From assembly GCA_002189035.1 (NCBI GenBank), contig NEEC01000018.1, forward strand, positions 1,302,001 to 1,366,000: a DNA stretch of 64,000 nt. The letters run 5' to 3'. The position numbers and the translations under genes were made by a program. This document shows positions 1-12,330 of this stretch, piece by piece; the first letter of the stretch is position 1, and each line of letters starts with the position of its first letter. The DNA is from Utricularia gibba (lineage: Eukaryota; Streptophyta; Magnoliopsida; Lamiales; Lentibulariaceae). Below the pieces are notes generated by a model. That model made no database searches. It was given only the letters and a program-made list of their open reading frames with translations, and was not told the DNA's origin.

Positions 1-3000
1 TCATTTTTGAAGCTGCCCGTGCTATCACTGAGTTAAGCTATGTCACTGCGAAAGAGCTAACCCCTGCTATAACCGTTCTACAGCTGTTCTTAAGTTCTTC
101 TAAGTCTGTTCTTAGATTTGCCGCGGTCAGGACCTTGAACAAGGTTTGTATTGGTACACTATTGACATGGTGCTTTCTATTTGGCTTATATTGACTAGAC
201 CCTTGATTTGATGATTCTTTTTATATTTTAGTTTGCGCTTTCTATTTGGAATGTTTTTATCTCGAGGTTTTTTTTTCAGTATCCTAAGAGTCTAGACCCT
301 TGATTTGATGATTCTTTTTACATTTTAGTTTGCGCTTCCTATTTGGAATGTTTTTATCTCGAGGTTTTGTTGTCAGTATCCTAAGAGTCTAGACCCTTGA
401 TTTGATGTTTCTTTTTCTATTTTAGTTTGCGCTTTCTATTTAGAATGCTTTTATCTCGAGGTTTTGTTGTCAGTATCCTAAGAGTCTAAATATATTGGAA
501 CTGCTGAGCACTTGCTTAGCACCTATACCTGTGGATGATGTGATTTCTCGTGCTCCTAATCTACACAGGTTGCAATGACGTATCCCATGGCAGTGACCAA
601 TTGCAACATAGATATGGAGAGCCTTATTTCTGACCAGAATAGAAGCATAGCAACTCTTGCAATCACTACCCTATTGAAAACAGGGAATGAATCTAGTGTT
701 GACCGCTTGTTGAAGCAGATTACAAATTTTATGTCTGATATTGCAGATGAGTTTAAGATTGTTTTAGTAGATGCTATAAGATCTCTTTGTTTGAAGTTCC
801 CTATGAAGTACAGATCCCTGTGAGTGCTTTTTGATTTAATAGGAAATGATCAAATTTTCTTTCATTACTTAATTCGTACAAACACTTATTCATTTTTCTG
901 GTTTTTGCATGAATAGCTAAACATGTGTATGTTGTCAGGATGAACTTCCTTAGCAGCATTTTGAGAGAAGAAGGTGGTTTTGAGTATAAAAAGGCAATTG
1001 TCGATTCAATTGTGATCTTGATTAGGGATATTCCAGATGCCAAGGAAAGTGGACTACTCCATTTGTGTGAGTTTATTGAGGACTGTGAATTCTCTTATCT
1101 TTCCACCCAGGTTTGCTGTGTGCTCTTCAAAACATTGTATTTCATCAAGTGCCTTCCTTTCAGTTATTTTGACTTTAATCTTGGCTTGAACTTCTGTTAG
1201 ATTCTTCACTTCCTTGGAATTGAAGGACCCAAGACATCAGACCCTAGTAGGTATATACGGTATATCTACAACCGAGTGATATTGGAGAATGCGACAGTGA
1301 GAGCAAGTGCTGTTAGTACGTTGGCAAAATTTGGTGCCTTGGTTGACTCATTGAAGGTAAGACTGTTTTCATCAGTTTTACACTCATGTTGCTGCCTGGA
1401 TGAAGTAATATGATATTGATGCTGCAGCCTCGTATATTTCTTCTGTTGAGGCGATGCCTCTATGATAATGATGATGAGGTTAGCTTTTTGCTGCTTTATT
1501 ACTCATGGCAATTAGGTTCTCCACCCCCTGCTCTTCGCTTGCAGATGTTTATTTTTTTGGAGCGTGACAGGTTCGCGACAGGGCAACACTGTACTTAAAC
1601 ACCCTTGCAGGAGATTCAATTGCTGAAACTGAAAACATTGAGGAATTCCTGTTTGGCTCATTTGAGGTGCCGCTGTCAAATTTGGAATCTAGCTTGAAGG
1701 AATATGTAAGTGTTATTTGCTATTCTAATGATTATTGCAGTTAGTTCTGTGAACATATTTAACATGGGCTTTCCTGTCCTTTTTGTTTTCAGATACAGGA
1801 TCCTTCGGAAGAGCGTTTTGATATTAGTAAGGTATCAACGGAGGTTAAATCACAGCCTCTTGTGGAAAAGAAAGCCCCTGGTAAAAAGCCGGGCGGTTTG
1901 GGTGCTCCTCCTGCTCCCATTTCAGCTGCGGAGACTTATGAAAGCCTTCTGTCATCAATACCTGAATACGCAAATTTCGGAAGAATTTTCAAGGTCTATC
2001 TTTGTCTAAGTAATTTTTTTCTCCCCAAGTGTGATTCCTGTACTTCTAATGTGCTGAAGTCCTTGATTTTATGTTCACCAAATCAGTCATGTGCACCAGT
2101 GGAGCTTACGGAAGCAGAAACTGAGTATTCAGTTAATGTTGTCAAGCATATATTTGACAGTCATGTAGTGTTCCAATACAACTGTACAAACACCATACCT
2201 GAGCAGCTACTCGAAAATGTAAGTATCAAGTTCATCGTATCACTACAGTTGAAACAGTACTTACAATCAGAAATTGTTTTACATCTTTCGTGTATTTGGG
2301 AGTTTCATCATAGTTTTTTTTTTCTGCGCGTAGGTGATTGTCATTGTGGATGCTTCTGAAGCTGAAGATTTTTCTGAAGTAGGATCCAAAGCTCTGAAAT
2401 CTCTCCCATACGATGCACCAGCCCAAGCTTTCGTTGCCTTTGAGAAACCTGAAGGTGTTCCAGCCGTTGGGAAGTTCTCCAACTTGTTGAAATTTACCGT
2501 AAAAGAGGTACACTGTTGTTTGTGGCATCAATCTCCCTCTCTGCACACCATACATGAAAGCTTTGTTTTCTAATCAAACTACACAACAAAACTACCTGCA
2601 TTTTCTGCTAATTCCACTAGGTTGACCCATCAACTGGTGAGACAGAAGACGATGGTGTTGAGGATGAATATCAGCTCGAGGATCTGGAAGTCGTTGCCTC
2701 CGACTATGTCCTTAAAGTGGGGGTCTCTAACTTCAAGAACGCATGGGAAGGCATGGGCCCCGACGCTGAACGTGTAGATGAATACGGCCTCGGACCCAGA
2801 GAGAGCCTACCAGAGGCAGTCAGTGCAGTCATCAACCTTCTAGGCATGCAGCCCTGCGAGGTCATCTCTCAAGAACACGAAATCCCTTCGATCTTATGCA
2901 TTATCACAGCGTTTGATCCAAGAATTTACTGCTGCTGTTCTGGTTTCTTGTTTTTTTCCAGGGCTCTGAGGTGGTACCAAGCAACTCAAGGTCGCACACA

Positions 3001-3159
3001 TGTCTACTGTCCGGAGTTTACATAGGAAATGTGAAGGTTCTGGTTCGTGTCTCGTTCGGCATCGATGGCGCCAATAAGGATGTCGCCATGAAGTTGGCCG
3101 TCAAGTCCGAGGACGTCACTGTTAGTGATGCGATCCATGACATAGTCGCCAGTGGCTAG
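1..3159 (+). CDS. Coatomer subunit gamma (gamma-COP), 3' part
   Basis: This is the C-terminal part of gamma-COP, a subunit of the COPI coat that drives Golgi-to-ER and intra-Golgi vesicle transport. The 5' end lies before the window. Coding exons are 1-143, 569-819, 939-1110, 1201-1356, 1428-1479, 1571-1705, 1793-1993, 2087-2218, 2334-2507, 2621-2860 and 2962-3159. All introns are GT-AG and the reading phase is continuous to the TAG stop. Recognisable stretches include the HEAT-like adaptin repeat region ([25 protein letters not shown]), the linker ([10 protein letters not shown]), and the appendage domain ([39 protein letters not shown]). The final exon gives the family's typical end, IHDIVASG. 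I see no disruption. The first intron holds a tandem repeat, listed separately. Confidence 0.95.
195..485 (+). repeat. Three tandem 97-bp units in a gamma-COP intron
   Basis: Three consecutive units start at 195, 292 and 389, each beginning with CTAGACCCTTGATTTGATG and each 97 bp long. They differ by a few substitutions and by a short T-run change. A partial earlier unit may precede them, since GCTTTCTATTTGG also occurs around 173-185. The array mak up most of the intron at 144-568. Units of identical length and high similarity indicate recent slippage or unequal-exchange duplication. Confidence 0.9.
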
Positions 3160-3675
3160 AGCCACGTCGCTCCTCTTAGGTCTGTAATCCTTCTCAATTT
3201 TTTTTTATTTTTAAAATAGAATTTAATAGATTATTTAGTTTCAAGATAGTTTTGATATAATTTATCTTTATATTAATTGATGGTATACTGAGCTTAGAAA
3301 AATAGTCTTTTCTCGCTATCAAAATTCTGATCTTTCATAATTATGAATGGAATATAATTATAATAAAAAATACTTTGTTTTTATTGGATAAAATGTTGAC
3401 ACTGGTTCGATGGGTCCCACTCCGAATTACAAAGTCACGTTGACCAGACAGTGAATTCGGAGTAGACAGTTGGTACGGACCGGACCGCATGGTTCGAACC
3501 AAGTCCAAACAATTTCGCATTTATCTTTACCATTTATAACAGTGGGCGAGCCACGGTTGCCAAAAAATGCTAGATATTTTGAAGAGATCAAGGGCGAAGA
3601 GATATACCTGTATCGGTTACTACTGATTGCATTGAACTACAGTTGATTCGATTTCAAAATTCCACTCCGGGGAGT
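3160..3675. other. Intergenic region, gamma-COP to BTB gene
   Basis: This stretch holds the gamma-COP 3' UTR, AT-rich spacer and the leader of the next gene. I see no ORF of substance and no RNA gene. GGTTCGAACC near 3491 resembles a tRNA T-loop but nothing else around it folds as a tRNA. Confidence 0.6.
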
Positions 3676-5202
3676 ATGACGGCGGAGGGCGGTGTGCTGA
3701 AGAAGCAGCGTTGTGTCGGCCGTTTCTGCACCGAACAGTCCGAGATCGGTTCGCTTATAAACGGGGAGAGCCATCGGAATCCTCTCAAAGGCCGATCACC
3801 CTACGGCTCTCGTCTTCGGTTTCTCTGCTACCCACCGCGCCTCCTGTAACCGGAGGATTCAATGACTCAGTTACCGCTGACGTAATCCTCAGTCTCATCC
3901 CTGATCAACTTTTCGGGTCTATCTTGGAATCCCCGAATTCGGCTGATGACTCAGAGATTCAGGTTTGCCTTCATTCTCATGCTCTTGCCCGTTCCAAGTA
4001 TTTCTCCACTCTACTGTCTGATCGATCGGGTTCGGGGAAAAGTTCCAATATACAACGACTTAAGCTTCATGTACCGGGCACTGCTGAGTCTCTGAACCTC
4101 CATTTGACTGTGCTGAAGCTTCTCTATGCTGATGATCTGTTGTCTTCCATTCAGAGTGTGAAAACAGCCCTTTGTTTACTCCCTGTCGCGCTTGGATTGC
4201 TGTTTGAGGACTGCATCAAAGCTTGTGTCAAGTTCCTAGAGGCAGTGCCTTGGACTGAAGAAGAGGAGAAACAGGTGTTAAGTTTGATTCCTCGCATGAG
4301 CCACGACCAGTCGAAGGAGCTTCTAGAGCGGATCTCTCCCGGTAAAAACAACTCATCTGAGGAAATGCTTCATGGCTTGGTCTTCTCCGCTATGAATAAG
4401 TACCCAAACATGTGTTTCGCCAAGGCGTTTCTCGCCAAGCTTTTGAAGGATTTTCCCTGCAAGGAGTCGGCAAGGAGAGTGTTACACAATGCATTTGAGA
4501 AAAGTTTGAAGGTTGTGAAGCAATCTCTGGAAGAGTACTCGAGTCCACACTTCAGGGGAGACCATAACGAGACTGAAGCTCTTCAGAGGATGAATTTACA
4601 CACTGCTGTAACTAATGGGAAGCGCCTGTTGTGGTTGATAGAAAGAATGATCGAGCTCAAAGTTGCGGATACAGCAGTCAAGCTGTGGAGTGAGCAATCA
4701 TCATTCACTGCTGATTTACAAAGAGCATTTCGTGATGATGACTTCAGACATATCGTTCCCAGCCTACCTGCTGTTATTCTCCGTTGCACTAGTAAGCTCA
4801 TCAATGCTGTCGCCTGTGGTGACATTGTAGCTGATAAACAGGTACTCTTCAAGAAGCCATCAAATGCAGGGTAGTTCCATGAAGTTTAATCATGTCTTCT
4901 TGCTGTGGATTGATTCACAGGTGAGAGTGAGGCTTGTGAAAGAGTGGCTTCCAGTATTGATCATATGCAGAGATGGGGTGTCACTTATGGGGGAGCCCAA
5001 TCACACAACTCTGTACTTGGAGTTGGAAGAAACATTCTTGAGTATAATATCCACACTTCCTCTCTCAACAGCTCAGGAACTCCTGGTGCAATGTCTGAGC
5101 TTCTCGACTCGCAGTGCTGATGATTGCCCTCATCTGGTCTGTGCTTTCTCCACTTGGTTTCGCCGAGCCAACCGCATCCCTTCCATCACCCAGGTCCCTT
5201 GA
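3676..5202 (+). CDS. BTB/POZ domain protein (frame break near N-terminus)
   Basis: The main exon runs to 4841 and a second exon spans 4921-5202 (intron 4842-4920, GT-AG). The protein reads DSVTADVILSLIPDQLFG then CLHSHALARSKYFSTLL, the start of a BTB fold. A helical BACK/NPH3-like C-terminal region follows (LLWLIERMIELKVADTAVKLW, VRLVKEWLPVL). It resembles the plant At1g63850-type BTB proteins, which are presumed Cullin-3 substrate adaptors. I infer that role from the family only. The only good start is ATG 3676, which opens a plausible N-terminus (MTAEGGVLKKQRC) in one frame up to about 3800. The BTB part (TLRLSSSVSLLPTAPP onward) lies in another frame that has no ATG of its own after the stop at 3633. 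A one-base indel near 3790-3810 would join them. Identity is fair, exact orthology uncertain. Confidence 0.8.
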
Positions 5203-5382
5203 AATGACAAGCTTCTGCATATAAGCATGGTGCACGTAGCCCAAATAAGTGGAGTGCAATAGTTAGTTGGCAAAGTGCTCTGAGGCTTGAATCGGGACTG
5301 TAAATCGACTGTAACTCTGGTGTAAGTACCTGTTTCCCATTGTACATATTGTACAAAGCTTTTCCTTGCTGTGGATCCAGAA

Positions 5383-6589
5383 TCAATTATCAGTAGAAGA
5401 AACATCCAAGAGTGAAACATGAGCTACTGTGAGGGTTAGCACAAAAGCCCCTCGACGAAATTCCCTTGCAAGGGCCAGAGAGAGCGCCTTCTCCATTGTT
5501 TCACTGGCATCTTCTTCCTCATCCGCAGCTAGAACCTCCATGTCTCTTAGACAGCATAGTACTTGCGTAAAGAAAAACCTGAAAAGAAGCCACACGGAGC
5601 ATCATATCCCAGAACCAAACAAGTGAAAAGCTGAACTCGAAAACTAAAGAGGGAACATTGATGCTACTTTGGAAGGAAGACAAGAGATGATGAGACAACG
5701 GAGTACCACACACTAAATACAATTATGGAAAGAATTTCCCAATCCCTGTGACTATCTACACGAACATAAGCAAGCTCTTGCATAGAAAACTCCCAAAGCA
5801 AGTTCCTAAACCAGCAAAACTGATGACTACCCGGAAGTAAGAACTTTTACAGAAATGGCTGAAAGTTCAAAGTAAAAGTAAGACACCATGTACTCTTGTA
5901 GTGGCTGATTAAATAAAAAGCATACCCAAAACCGCCCACCGCATTCAATAAAATACCAGAGACGAACTTCCGGCATCTGAAATGAATTTCCTGACGGAGG
6001 AGAGTTGGGGATGGGAACCAGATGAGAGCGCAACAGCGTCCATAGTAAGCGAATATGAAGCAATAAGCTCAGTTCCAAAGAATTTCACGAACTTGTCAAA
6101 TCTTTCCTCGTTTCCCACGGCGTTTCCGATGATCTTCGGTCGACATCAGTAAATTACGCATCCCAATCCATAATCACACAAGAAACCGGCAAAATGAGCG
6201 CTGCCTCAATTACCGGAAACATGATTATCGTCCGTCATTTATAGTAAGAAGAATAGGCATTTCGTGGAGGAAGAACTAAATCTCCGATGCTCTTGAAAGA
6301 GTGTCGAAGAAATGCCCAAGGCAGCTGGCGCCTCAAGTCGTTTCTCATCAACAGCATCATTTGGCTCTTCATCAAATGATGATATTTGGATCATTTGGCC
6401 CCAAATATTGATTGATATTTGGATCAAGCTTAAGGTCAAGTAACAGTCATTCAATACTAAGACCTTGGAAATGGGTAACATCGACTGACTAATCAATCCA
6501 ACAGTTGTTGAATATACCCAGGAAAACGCCGGCAAATGAATCAAGATCGGAGACGATGATGAGCTCCCGAGCGGCTGCAAGGATCTTCT
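5383..6589 (-). other. Unassigned coding-like minus-strand segments
   Basis: Several minus-strand stretches read like exons, but I cannot join them into a model or name a family. At 5383-5570 the reading is RDMEVLAADEEEDASETM then EKALSLALAREFRRGAFVLT, ending in TGA at 5383. At about 5970-6140 it is IIGNAVGNEERFDKFVKFFG then TELIASYSLTMDAVAL. Around 5900-5970 another frame gives FVSGILLNAVGGFGYAFYLI. At 6290-6380 there is DEEPNDAVDEKRLEAPAALG. They lie downstream of the NFD6-like stop codon, so they may be its 3' UTR exons, since genes of that family often carry 3' introns. They could instead be a separate small gene convergent with the BTB gene. I saw no clear start codon or full splice chain. 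Confidence 0.3.
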
Positions 6590-7313
6590 TTACCGCGGAA
6601 TCCCAAAATCTAATCCAGATAAACAAGAAACCGGCGGTCACGGCTCAGAAACAAATTTCTTCAGAATAAATGTGAAGAAGACATTCTAAAGTGCCCAAAT
6701 GTTTTAAGCTCTAATCTCAACTACTCATCCCAATGAAAAATCGTCAGCAGTTGTGAATCCGAAAAAAAAAAAAACCCAAACAATCCAACCCGTAAATCCG
6801 GCCATTTGAAAACGCATCAACAACTACAGAGGCAATGAGTTGAAGTAGCAAAGTAGAATAAAAACCTTGGGAGAGCCAACTCCAGGAAATGGTATCAAAT
6901 CCAATTTTTGACCTCAGTCTAGCGGATGCAATCGTGCTATGAAGCGGTAGCATTGTGCCCAGGCTTCCCAAAATCGAAACAGTCCTTCAGATCCCATAAA
7001 AGGAGAAAGAAAGAAAAAGTCAATTTTCCTTTGGAATTTATATGCCTGGCGAGAAAATTTGAATCTGAATCCAAAATTGCATACAAAATAAGCCTACCAA
7101 TCGCTGCTATAAAAAAGCTATCAATCATAAAATCAGTTCATTAGAAGCGTACCTCGTCCGACAAGATGCCAACAATCCAGCAGCTGAAGACGACGCTGCA
7201 CAGGGTACAGGCTTTCCAGATGCCGTTCTAGGTAAGAGATTCGGGCGCCGGCACAGGGATCTCCTGCAGACCCGATGACTGGAGCGCACGGAGAAACCAT
7301 TAGAAGAGCCCAC
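6590..7313 (-). CDS. NUCLEAR FUSION DEFECTIVE 6-like protein
   Basis: This small organelle-targeted protein has about 92 residues. Coding exons are 7313-7153, 6963-6866 and 6609-6590. The phases fit: exon 1 ends two bases into a codon and exon 2 one base into a codon. The N-terminus is Arg/Ser-rich and lacks acidic residues (SVRSSHRVCRRSLCRRP), like a mitochondrial or plastid presequence. The core SLGTMLPLHSTIASARLRS followed by SWSWLSQDFGIPR matches the conserved LG..LPLHSAIA.ARL....S...LSQDFAVPR signature of plant NFD6 proteins. Arabidopsis NFD6 is known to be needed for karyogamy and is located in organelles; its biochemical role is unknown. The last coding exon contributes only 20 bases, which supply the typical ending before TAA. 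It is head to head with the L27 gene (634 bp between start codons). Confidence 0.8.
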
Positions 7314-7947
7314 GATGAGAAGAGAGGTTTATAGGGTTTGCTTTTGCTATTTTACCATAAAGTCCCTCTCAGTTATATATACTATCCGGAACTTAAATCC
7401 GACGTCGTTTAACGTCGAGAAGTTAATGAGCCTGACATGGCCCAGAAAATATGGGCTTGTAGCCCATACTACACTTTGATCTGCTTGCGACCCATAGACT
7501 AGTATGCCTGGCGCTACCCACCCAACATCTGTCGCCGCGTTATTCAAAACACTCGTCGCATTTTTCTCCGGCGAACAGTGGCCGAAATAGGTAAGCCGCA
7601 CCATGATTCTAATCGTCTTCAGATGTATTCAACACCCAAAACCATAGTGTAGTCTGGAAATAATGGTGGTTAGTACGAGGAAGTCATTTTCTTTTGTACG
7701 TGTTGAGATTAGGTTTTTTTGTTGCGATGAATGCGATGCGAATAATCTTAATGATTACACTGAATATGTATAATTCTTGTGGGGATTCTTTGAGTTCTAG
7801 TACTTTGAGGTTGAATTAACTTTATCTGGACTCCTGGGGAGGTTGATATCGGGTAATTTCTTGTAGATTTTGGGATCAGGAGACCTGCATTTAGTTTTTT
7901 TTTTTTTTTTCTAATCTTGTAGTGTGTATTTTGAGAGCTAACAAATT

Positions 7948-8609
7948 ATGAATACCTACACCTCTCTGTTGAGAAGACTGAGTACAAGGGATATGATCGC
8001 AAGCACACCCATTTACGCCTCTTCCATTGGTACTGATTTTTGTGAGCTTTGTAGTTTTTACCAATGGAGTATGTGACCTAGTTATGCATTGTAGTGTCAT
8101 CTGGAGCGGGACTTAGCGTGGTTTTCAGGCGGTGGGCAACCAAGAAAACGGCTGGTTCTACAAAAAATGGCCGTGATTCTTTACCCAAAAGTCTTGGTGT
8201 CAAAAAGTTTGGTGGAGAGGTAAGGGAATGAAGTTGGGAGAGTTCGTTGGCTATGCTTTTGTTTCTTAGATGTCTGTGTCAGTATGACGTCCTGCAGATG
8301 CTGAGAAGATCAAAGCAACCTTTTTGTTCGTTTACATAATCTTTTTCTGATGGGAGGTCGCTTGATTTGCAGCGGGTGATACCCGGCAATATCATTGTTC
8401 GTCAAAGAGGTACGCGGTTTCATCCTGGGGACTACGTTGGTATCGGAAAAGACCACACTCTGTACGCACTAAGGGAAGGAAATGTAAAATTTGAGAGAAG
8501 CAAGCTTACCGGGCGAAAATGGGTTCATGTAGAACCCAAGGAGGGCTATGAAATCCATCCGGCTTATGCAAATTCTGAACATGTCCCTGAGGTAAAAGCT
8601 GCAGCCTGA
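7948..8609 (+). CDS. Mitochondrial ribosomal protein L27 (bL27m)
   Basis: Exons are 7948-8029, 8095-8219 and 8373-8609, giving 147 residues with continuous phase. The N-terminus ([20 protein letters not shown]) is a basic, hydroxylated mitochondrial presequence. The mature protein begins near [18 protein letters not shown] and continues with LGVKKFGGE and [20 protein letters not shown], the bL27 signature. bL27 sits near the peptidyl-transferase centre of the large subunit. The RRWATKK start and the short C-terminal tail match the mitochondrial rather than the plastid paralogue. I chose ATG 7948 because it gives an N-terminus like that of other plant mitochondrial L27 proteins and because the phase across the 65-bp intron fits. 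A non-coding leader exon may end at the GTAAGC near 7591. Confidence 0.9.
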
Positions 8610-9556
8610 TCTTGCTTTCGTCTGCTTCAGCCATACTCTGTATCATGTGAAGAGTTTATCTCAGTCTATAGATCTCATGCTTTTCACTGCTTTCGGTTAC
8701 AATCCTGTTGCACAATTCGCATTCCTATCAGCTAGCAATAATCATGCCATGATGCACTAACATCCTTCACTTCACCAATGCAATTCCAGTATACTTCTCT
8801 GCATCTCCCCCATCCTGAAGGTAATGAATTTCCCTGCTCCTATCATGAGAGAATTTTAAATTATGTTGTATTCACTTCGTGGTTTACATGATTTCCATCG
8901 CCCTATGTGAGGCGCAATAGATTCAGAGAATTTAAAATGCAATCTGGACATGATAAGTAAATAAAGTGGCCGTTGTTTGGTTTCCAGTGGGCTGCAGGCA
9001 GGCACACTGCTGCTACCCTTTTGTAGCTCAAGTTGCAGATAAGTATTCATATTTTAGGAGCAGCCCCTCTGACATTTGGGACACGATGATAGCTGTTCCT
9101 GATGAGCCACCCACCCACTATCATATTGGATTATCAACATTTCTATAACTGGTGCAACCCCACAGCATATTCGATTCCATGCATTATCAATATTACTTAG
9201 ACATGGGGTACATCAATAAATTAATTCTTAGGATGATCATTTTTCTCACACATATTTTTTTCGAAATCTTCTGTACATATCATTGTATTAATTTGTAGAG
9301 ACGCTCTGTTCTGAAGCACATGTATAGATGGATGATCAAGTGACATGTTCTGGATAGGCGTTATCCTATGCACTCCACTGGCAATATGAACATTCAAATT
9401 AGAAATGTTTGGAATATCACTCTGTTGATTTATAATAAAGTAATCCTTCACCTGAGAAATGGCCTTCAATGAATCACTATGTTTGCAATCTAATCTATGT
9501 AATATAGCGTAACACTTACATGAATAAGAAGAAAACGAGAATGATAAATAACATTA

Positions 9557-9872
9557 GACCCCATTTGGTTGAGGGGTTGATAATATAAATTATTTGGATA
9601 TCTTTAAATCCATATTCATGGGTTTTATACAAAAACCTATTTGGTTAGTGTATTAAAATTATTTGGATTTATCATTACATGCGTTTGGTATATTAGTTTA
9701 GAAAAAAAAGTGTTTAGTATAATTAACATAGATATGGGTTTATGGGTTATTGATGGGTTTATTTAAATTTGTTGAATAAATTTAAACCCAACAATAATTT
9801 ATATACCAAACATTGATAAAATATTAAACCAATGTATAAACCTAGTTAAACCCACAAACCAAACAGCTAATA
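9557..9872. mobile_element. MITE-like element with imperfect inverted ends
   Basis: The left end reads TTAGACCCCATTTGGTTGAG. The right end, read on the other strand, is TTAGCTGTTTGGTTTGTGGG. These are imperfect terminal inverted repeats around a TTTGGTT core, about 315 bp apart. The interior is AT-rich with repeated words of the type GGTTTAT and TTTAAACCC and codes for nothing. This matches small non-autonomous DNA transposons. I could not define target-site duplications, so exact borders and superfamily are uncertain. Confidence 0.5.
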
Positions 9873-12022
9873 GTTATATTACAAGTAAAATATTACAAAC
9901 TGTTTAATTTATTTAAACAGTTTTATTTGTAAAATATTACAAATAAAACTTAATAAGTCTATAATTTCTTAAAAAACTCAAAGTATATTACACTCATAGT
10001 TATATATCATTTAGAATGAGGTCCTTATTATATAAACAGCTAATGAATCTATTTAAAGAATAATTACTCAAGATGGTCATTGGGTTGGAAAATAGAAAAT
10101 AAACAGTATATTCAAATTTACTCTCTATAATTTATTTTGAGAAGGTTAAAATTAATGTCATATTGATTAGTTCATAATCCTGTAATAATCTCCTTATTAT
10201 TTTATATCATTGATCTAATGATTGGTTCAAATAAAATTATTAACAGATTATTGAATTTCATCTTCATTTTTTTTTGTTTCTCAACAAAATGCTATCTACT
10301 GTCCTCAACTGTTTAGGCTGCCCTATTTCGTTGCTTTCTTCTCTACGTTCGTGTATCATTTTGTTCCTATTATGTCATTAATTAGGATAATACAAAAATT
10401 AAAAATTCTATCTCATAATTAAATTAAAATACTAAATTATGTATTAATTAAAAAAAACACACAAGTTAAAAACATTTTGCCTATTCGGTTGACGTGTCCC
10501 GTCAGTACATTCAAGCTGTTGGGTTTGTCTTGGAACCAGTCCGTGACAGAGGGAGAAGCAGTTGGAGACGGCGGTGATAAATATAAATTAATTAATTTAA
10601 TTCAATTCAAAAAAAATCACGTACCGCGTACCATTATTTTTAATAATTATTAAAAAAGGTAAACAAAGTAGGAAGGGCGGTGAAAAATGTTCACACCAGT
10701 CATGTGCCTCCACGTGATCACTTCCCTCTAATCCACATCACTCGTTTTCTGATTACTATTTCCGCTGACTAATTTGAAATTTCCCCTCCTAAGGACAAGA
10801 TTAAGAAGGACCATATGATATAAATTAATCTCCCCAATATCATTAACAAACCCCATTCCCCTAATACCTATATTTCCAATGCGAACGGCAAGAGCGTTTG
10901 ATTGATGAGATTAGGATAAAAAAATAATTTACTTGAAATTTAAATAAAAATATCGTAAAAAGATTAATTTCTTTATAATATGTTTAGTCCATAAAACTTT
11001 GGTTGTAATTTGAAGAACATAATGAAATTAAAATCGATATTTTACAAACTATAATGTTTTTTGTCGTACATAATCTTATGTTTTGAAGCTCATTAAGAAT
11101 TAATTGTGTTGATCCATGAAAGTTTGATTATCTGATGAAGTTTAGATCTTGACGGATGACCTTATATTAGTCTTTAAGGAATTTCCTTTGTGATGGTAAA
11201 AATATTACGATATCTTACAAATCATGATTATTCTTATTACACATAATATAACGTCTCGAAAGTCATTCAAAGCAATGGTATTGATCTATAATGTCCGGTC
11301 GTCCGTTAAGATTGGATCTCGAAGAAATTACTATTTATATTGTAATTTAAGTAATATTTTTTTAAAAAAAAATTAATAACGTGTGAGACATGTAGTAACT
11401 ATGGCTTGTTGACCAGACCATTAGAAAGTGATTGATGGATGATGCAAGAGAGGGAAGGTCCGGTTTTCCCATTTAGGACCACGTGAAAATTGTTAGGGTA
11501 CGTGACATTTCCCCAATGTTTAGTAAATGCATTCACCATTTAATTGGTCACTATTAACCAATTATTAATATTTCCCAATTCCGAAACATTTTGGTTCCTA
11601 TTATCAACATTTTAATTTTATTTTCCCTTTATAAAAAAAAATAATATGAAGCAACAGTTTAATGAAATAATATAATATCAGAAAATAACTTATTTATTAT
11701 ACTTAATTGTCGAGAGGTGGGGTTGTGTTATCAGGGCAAGCCAAAAAAGTCTTATAATAAGGTTTATTGCCCATCATTTGCAGGTAAGGTTAATTAACGC
11801 CCTAAATAATTAATTAATCACGTGCCCATTCTTGTATGCCACATGTTAGAAAATACAACAAAGTGTCGCCATTCCTGTGTGTTACAAATGGATGCTTTGG
11901 AAAGCTTCGTCTTGTGCGTATTAAAACGTGATGACGTTGGTTGAATATTAAGTGAATACGGGAAAAAAATAACCTATTTTCCCAAAAATAAAAAAAAAAT
12001 GCATTGAAAATTGAAATCGTTA

Positions 12023-12330
12023 AGAGAGTATTTGGTACGTTAATTTAACTGTTTAAATATTTGTATGTTCATAAAAATATAAGTTTGGTAGACTAATTTA
12101 ACAATAACGATTGTTTTACAAAACAATTGTAGTTTTGTAAAACACATCTAAACAATTCAATTTATAAAGTAATTATTTTAAATAATTCTATAAAAAATAA
12201 TATTATTTTTAAATATATATATTTAAAATCTATGTAACAAACAAACTTAATTCTAACCACGCAATACATATTTATCTAAATACGAATAACTCAAATACAT
12301 TATTAATTATTCTATACTAACAAACACATT
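12023..12330. mobile_element. MITE-like element, family copy 1
   Basis: This AT-rich, non-coding element shares an ordered series of words with the stretch at 15290-15570: TTTAACAATAA, GTTTTACAAAAC, AACTCAATTTATAAA-like, AATATTA..TTTAAATA, and AAATAACTCAAATA. The left end GTATTTGGTA and the right end (GTGTTTGTTA on the other strand) form an imperfect inverted pair. Two diverged copies with the same order show a dispersed repeat family. Borders are approximate. Confidence 0.55.

Noticed and set aside
3485-3505. tRNA T-loop-like GGTTCGAACC
   Set aside because: No acceptor, D or anticodon stems could be placed around it.
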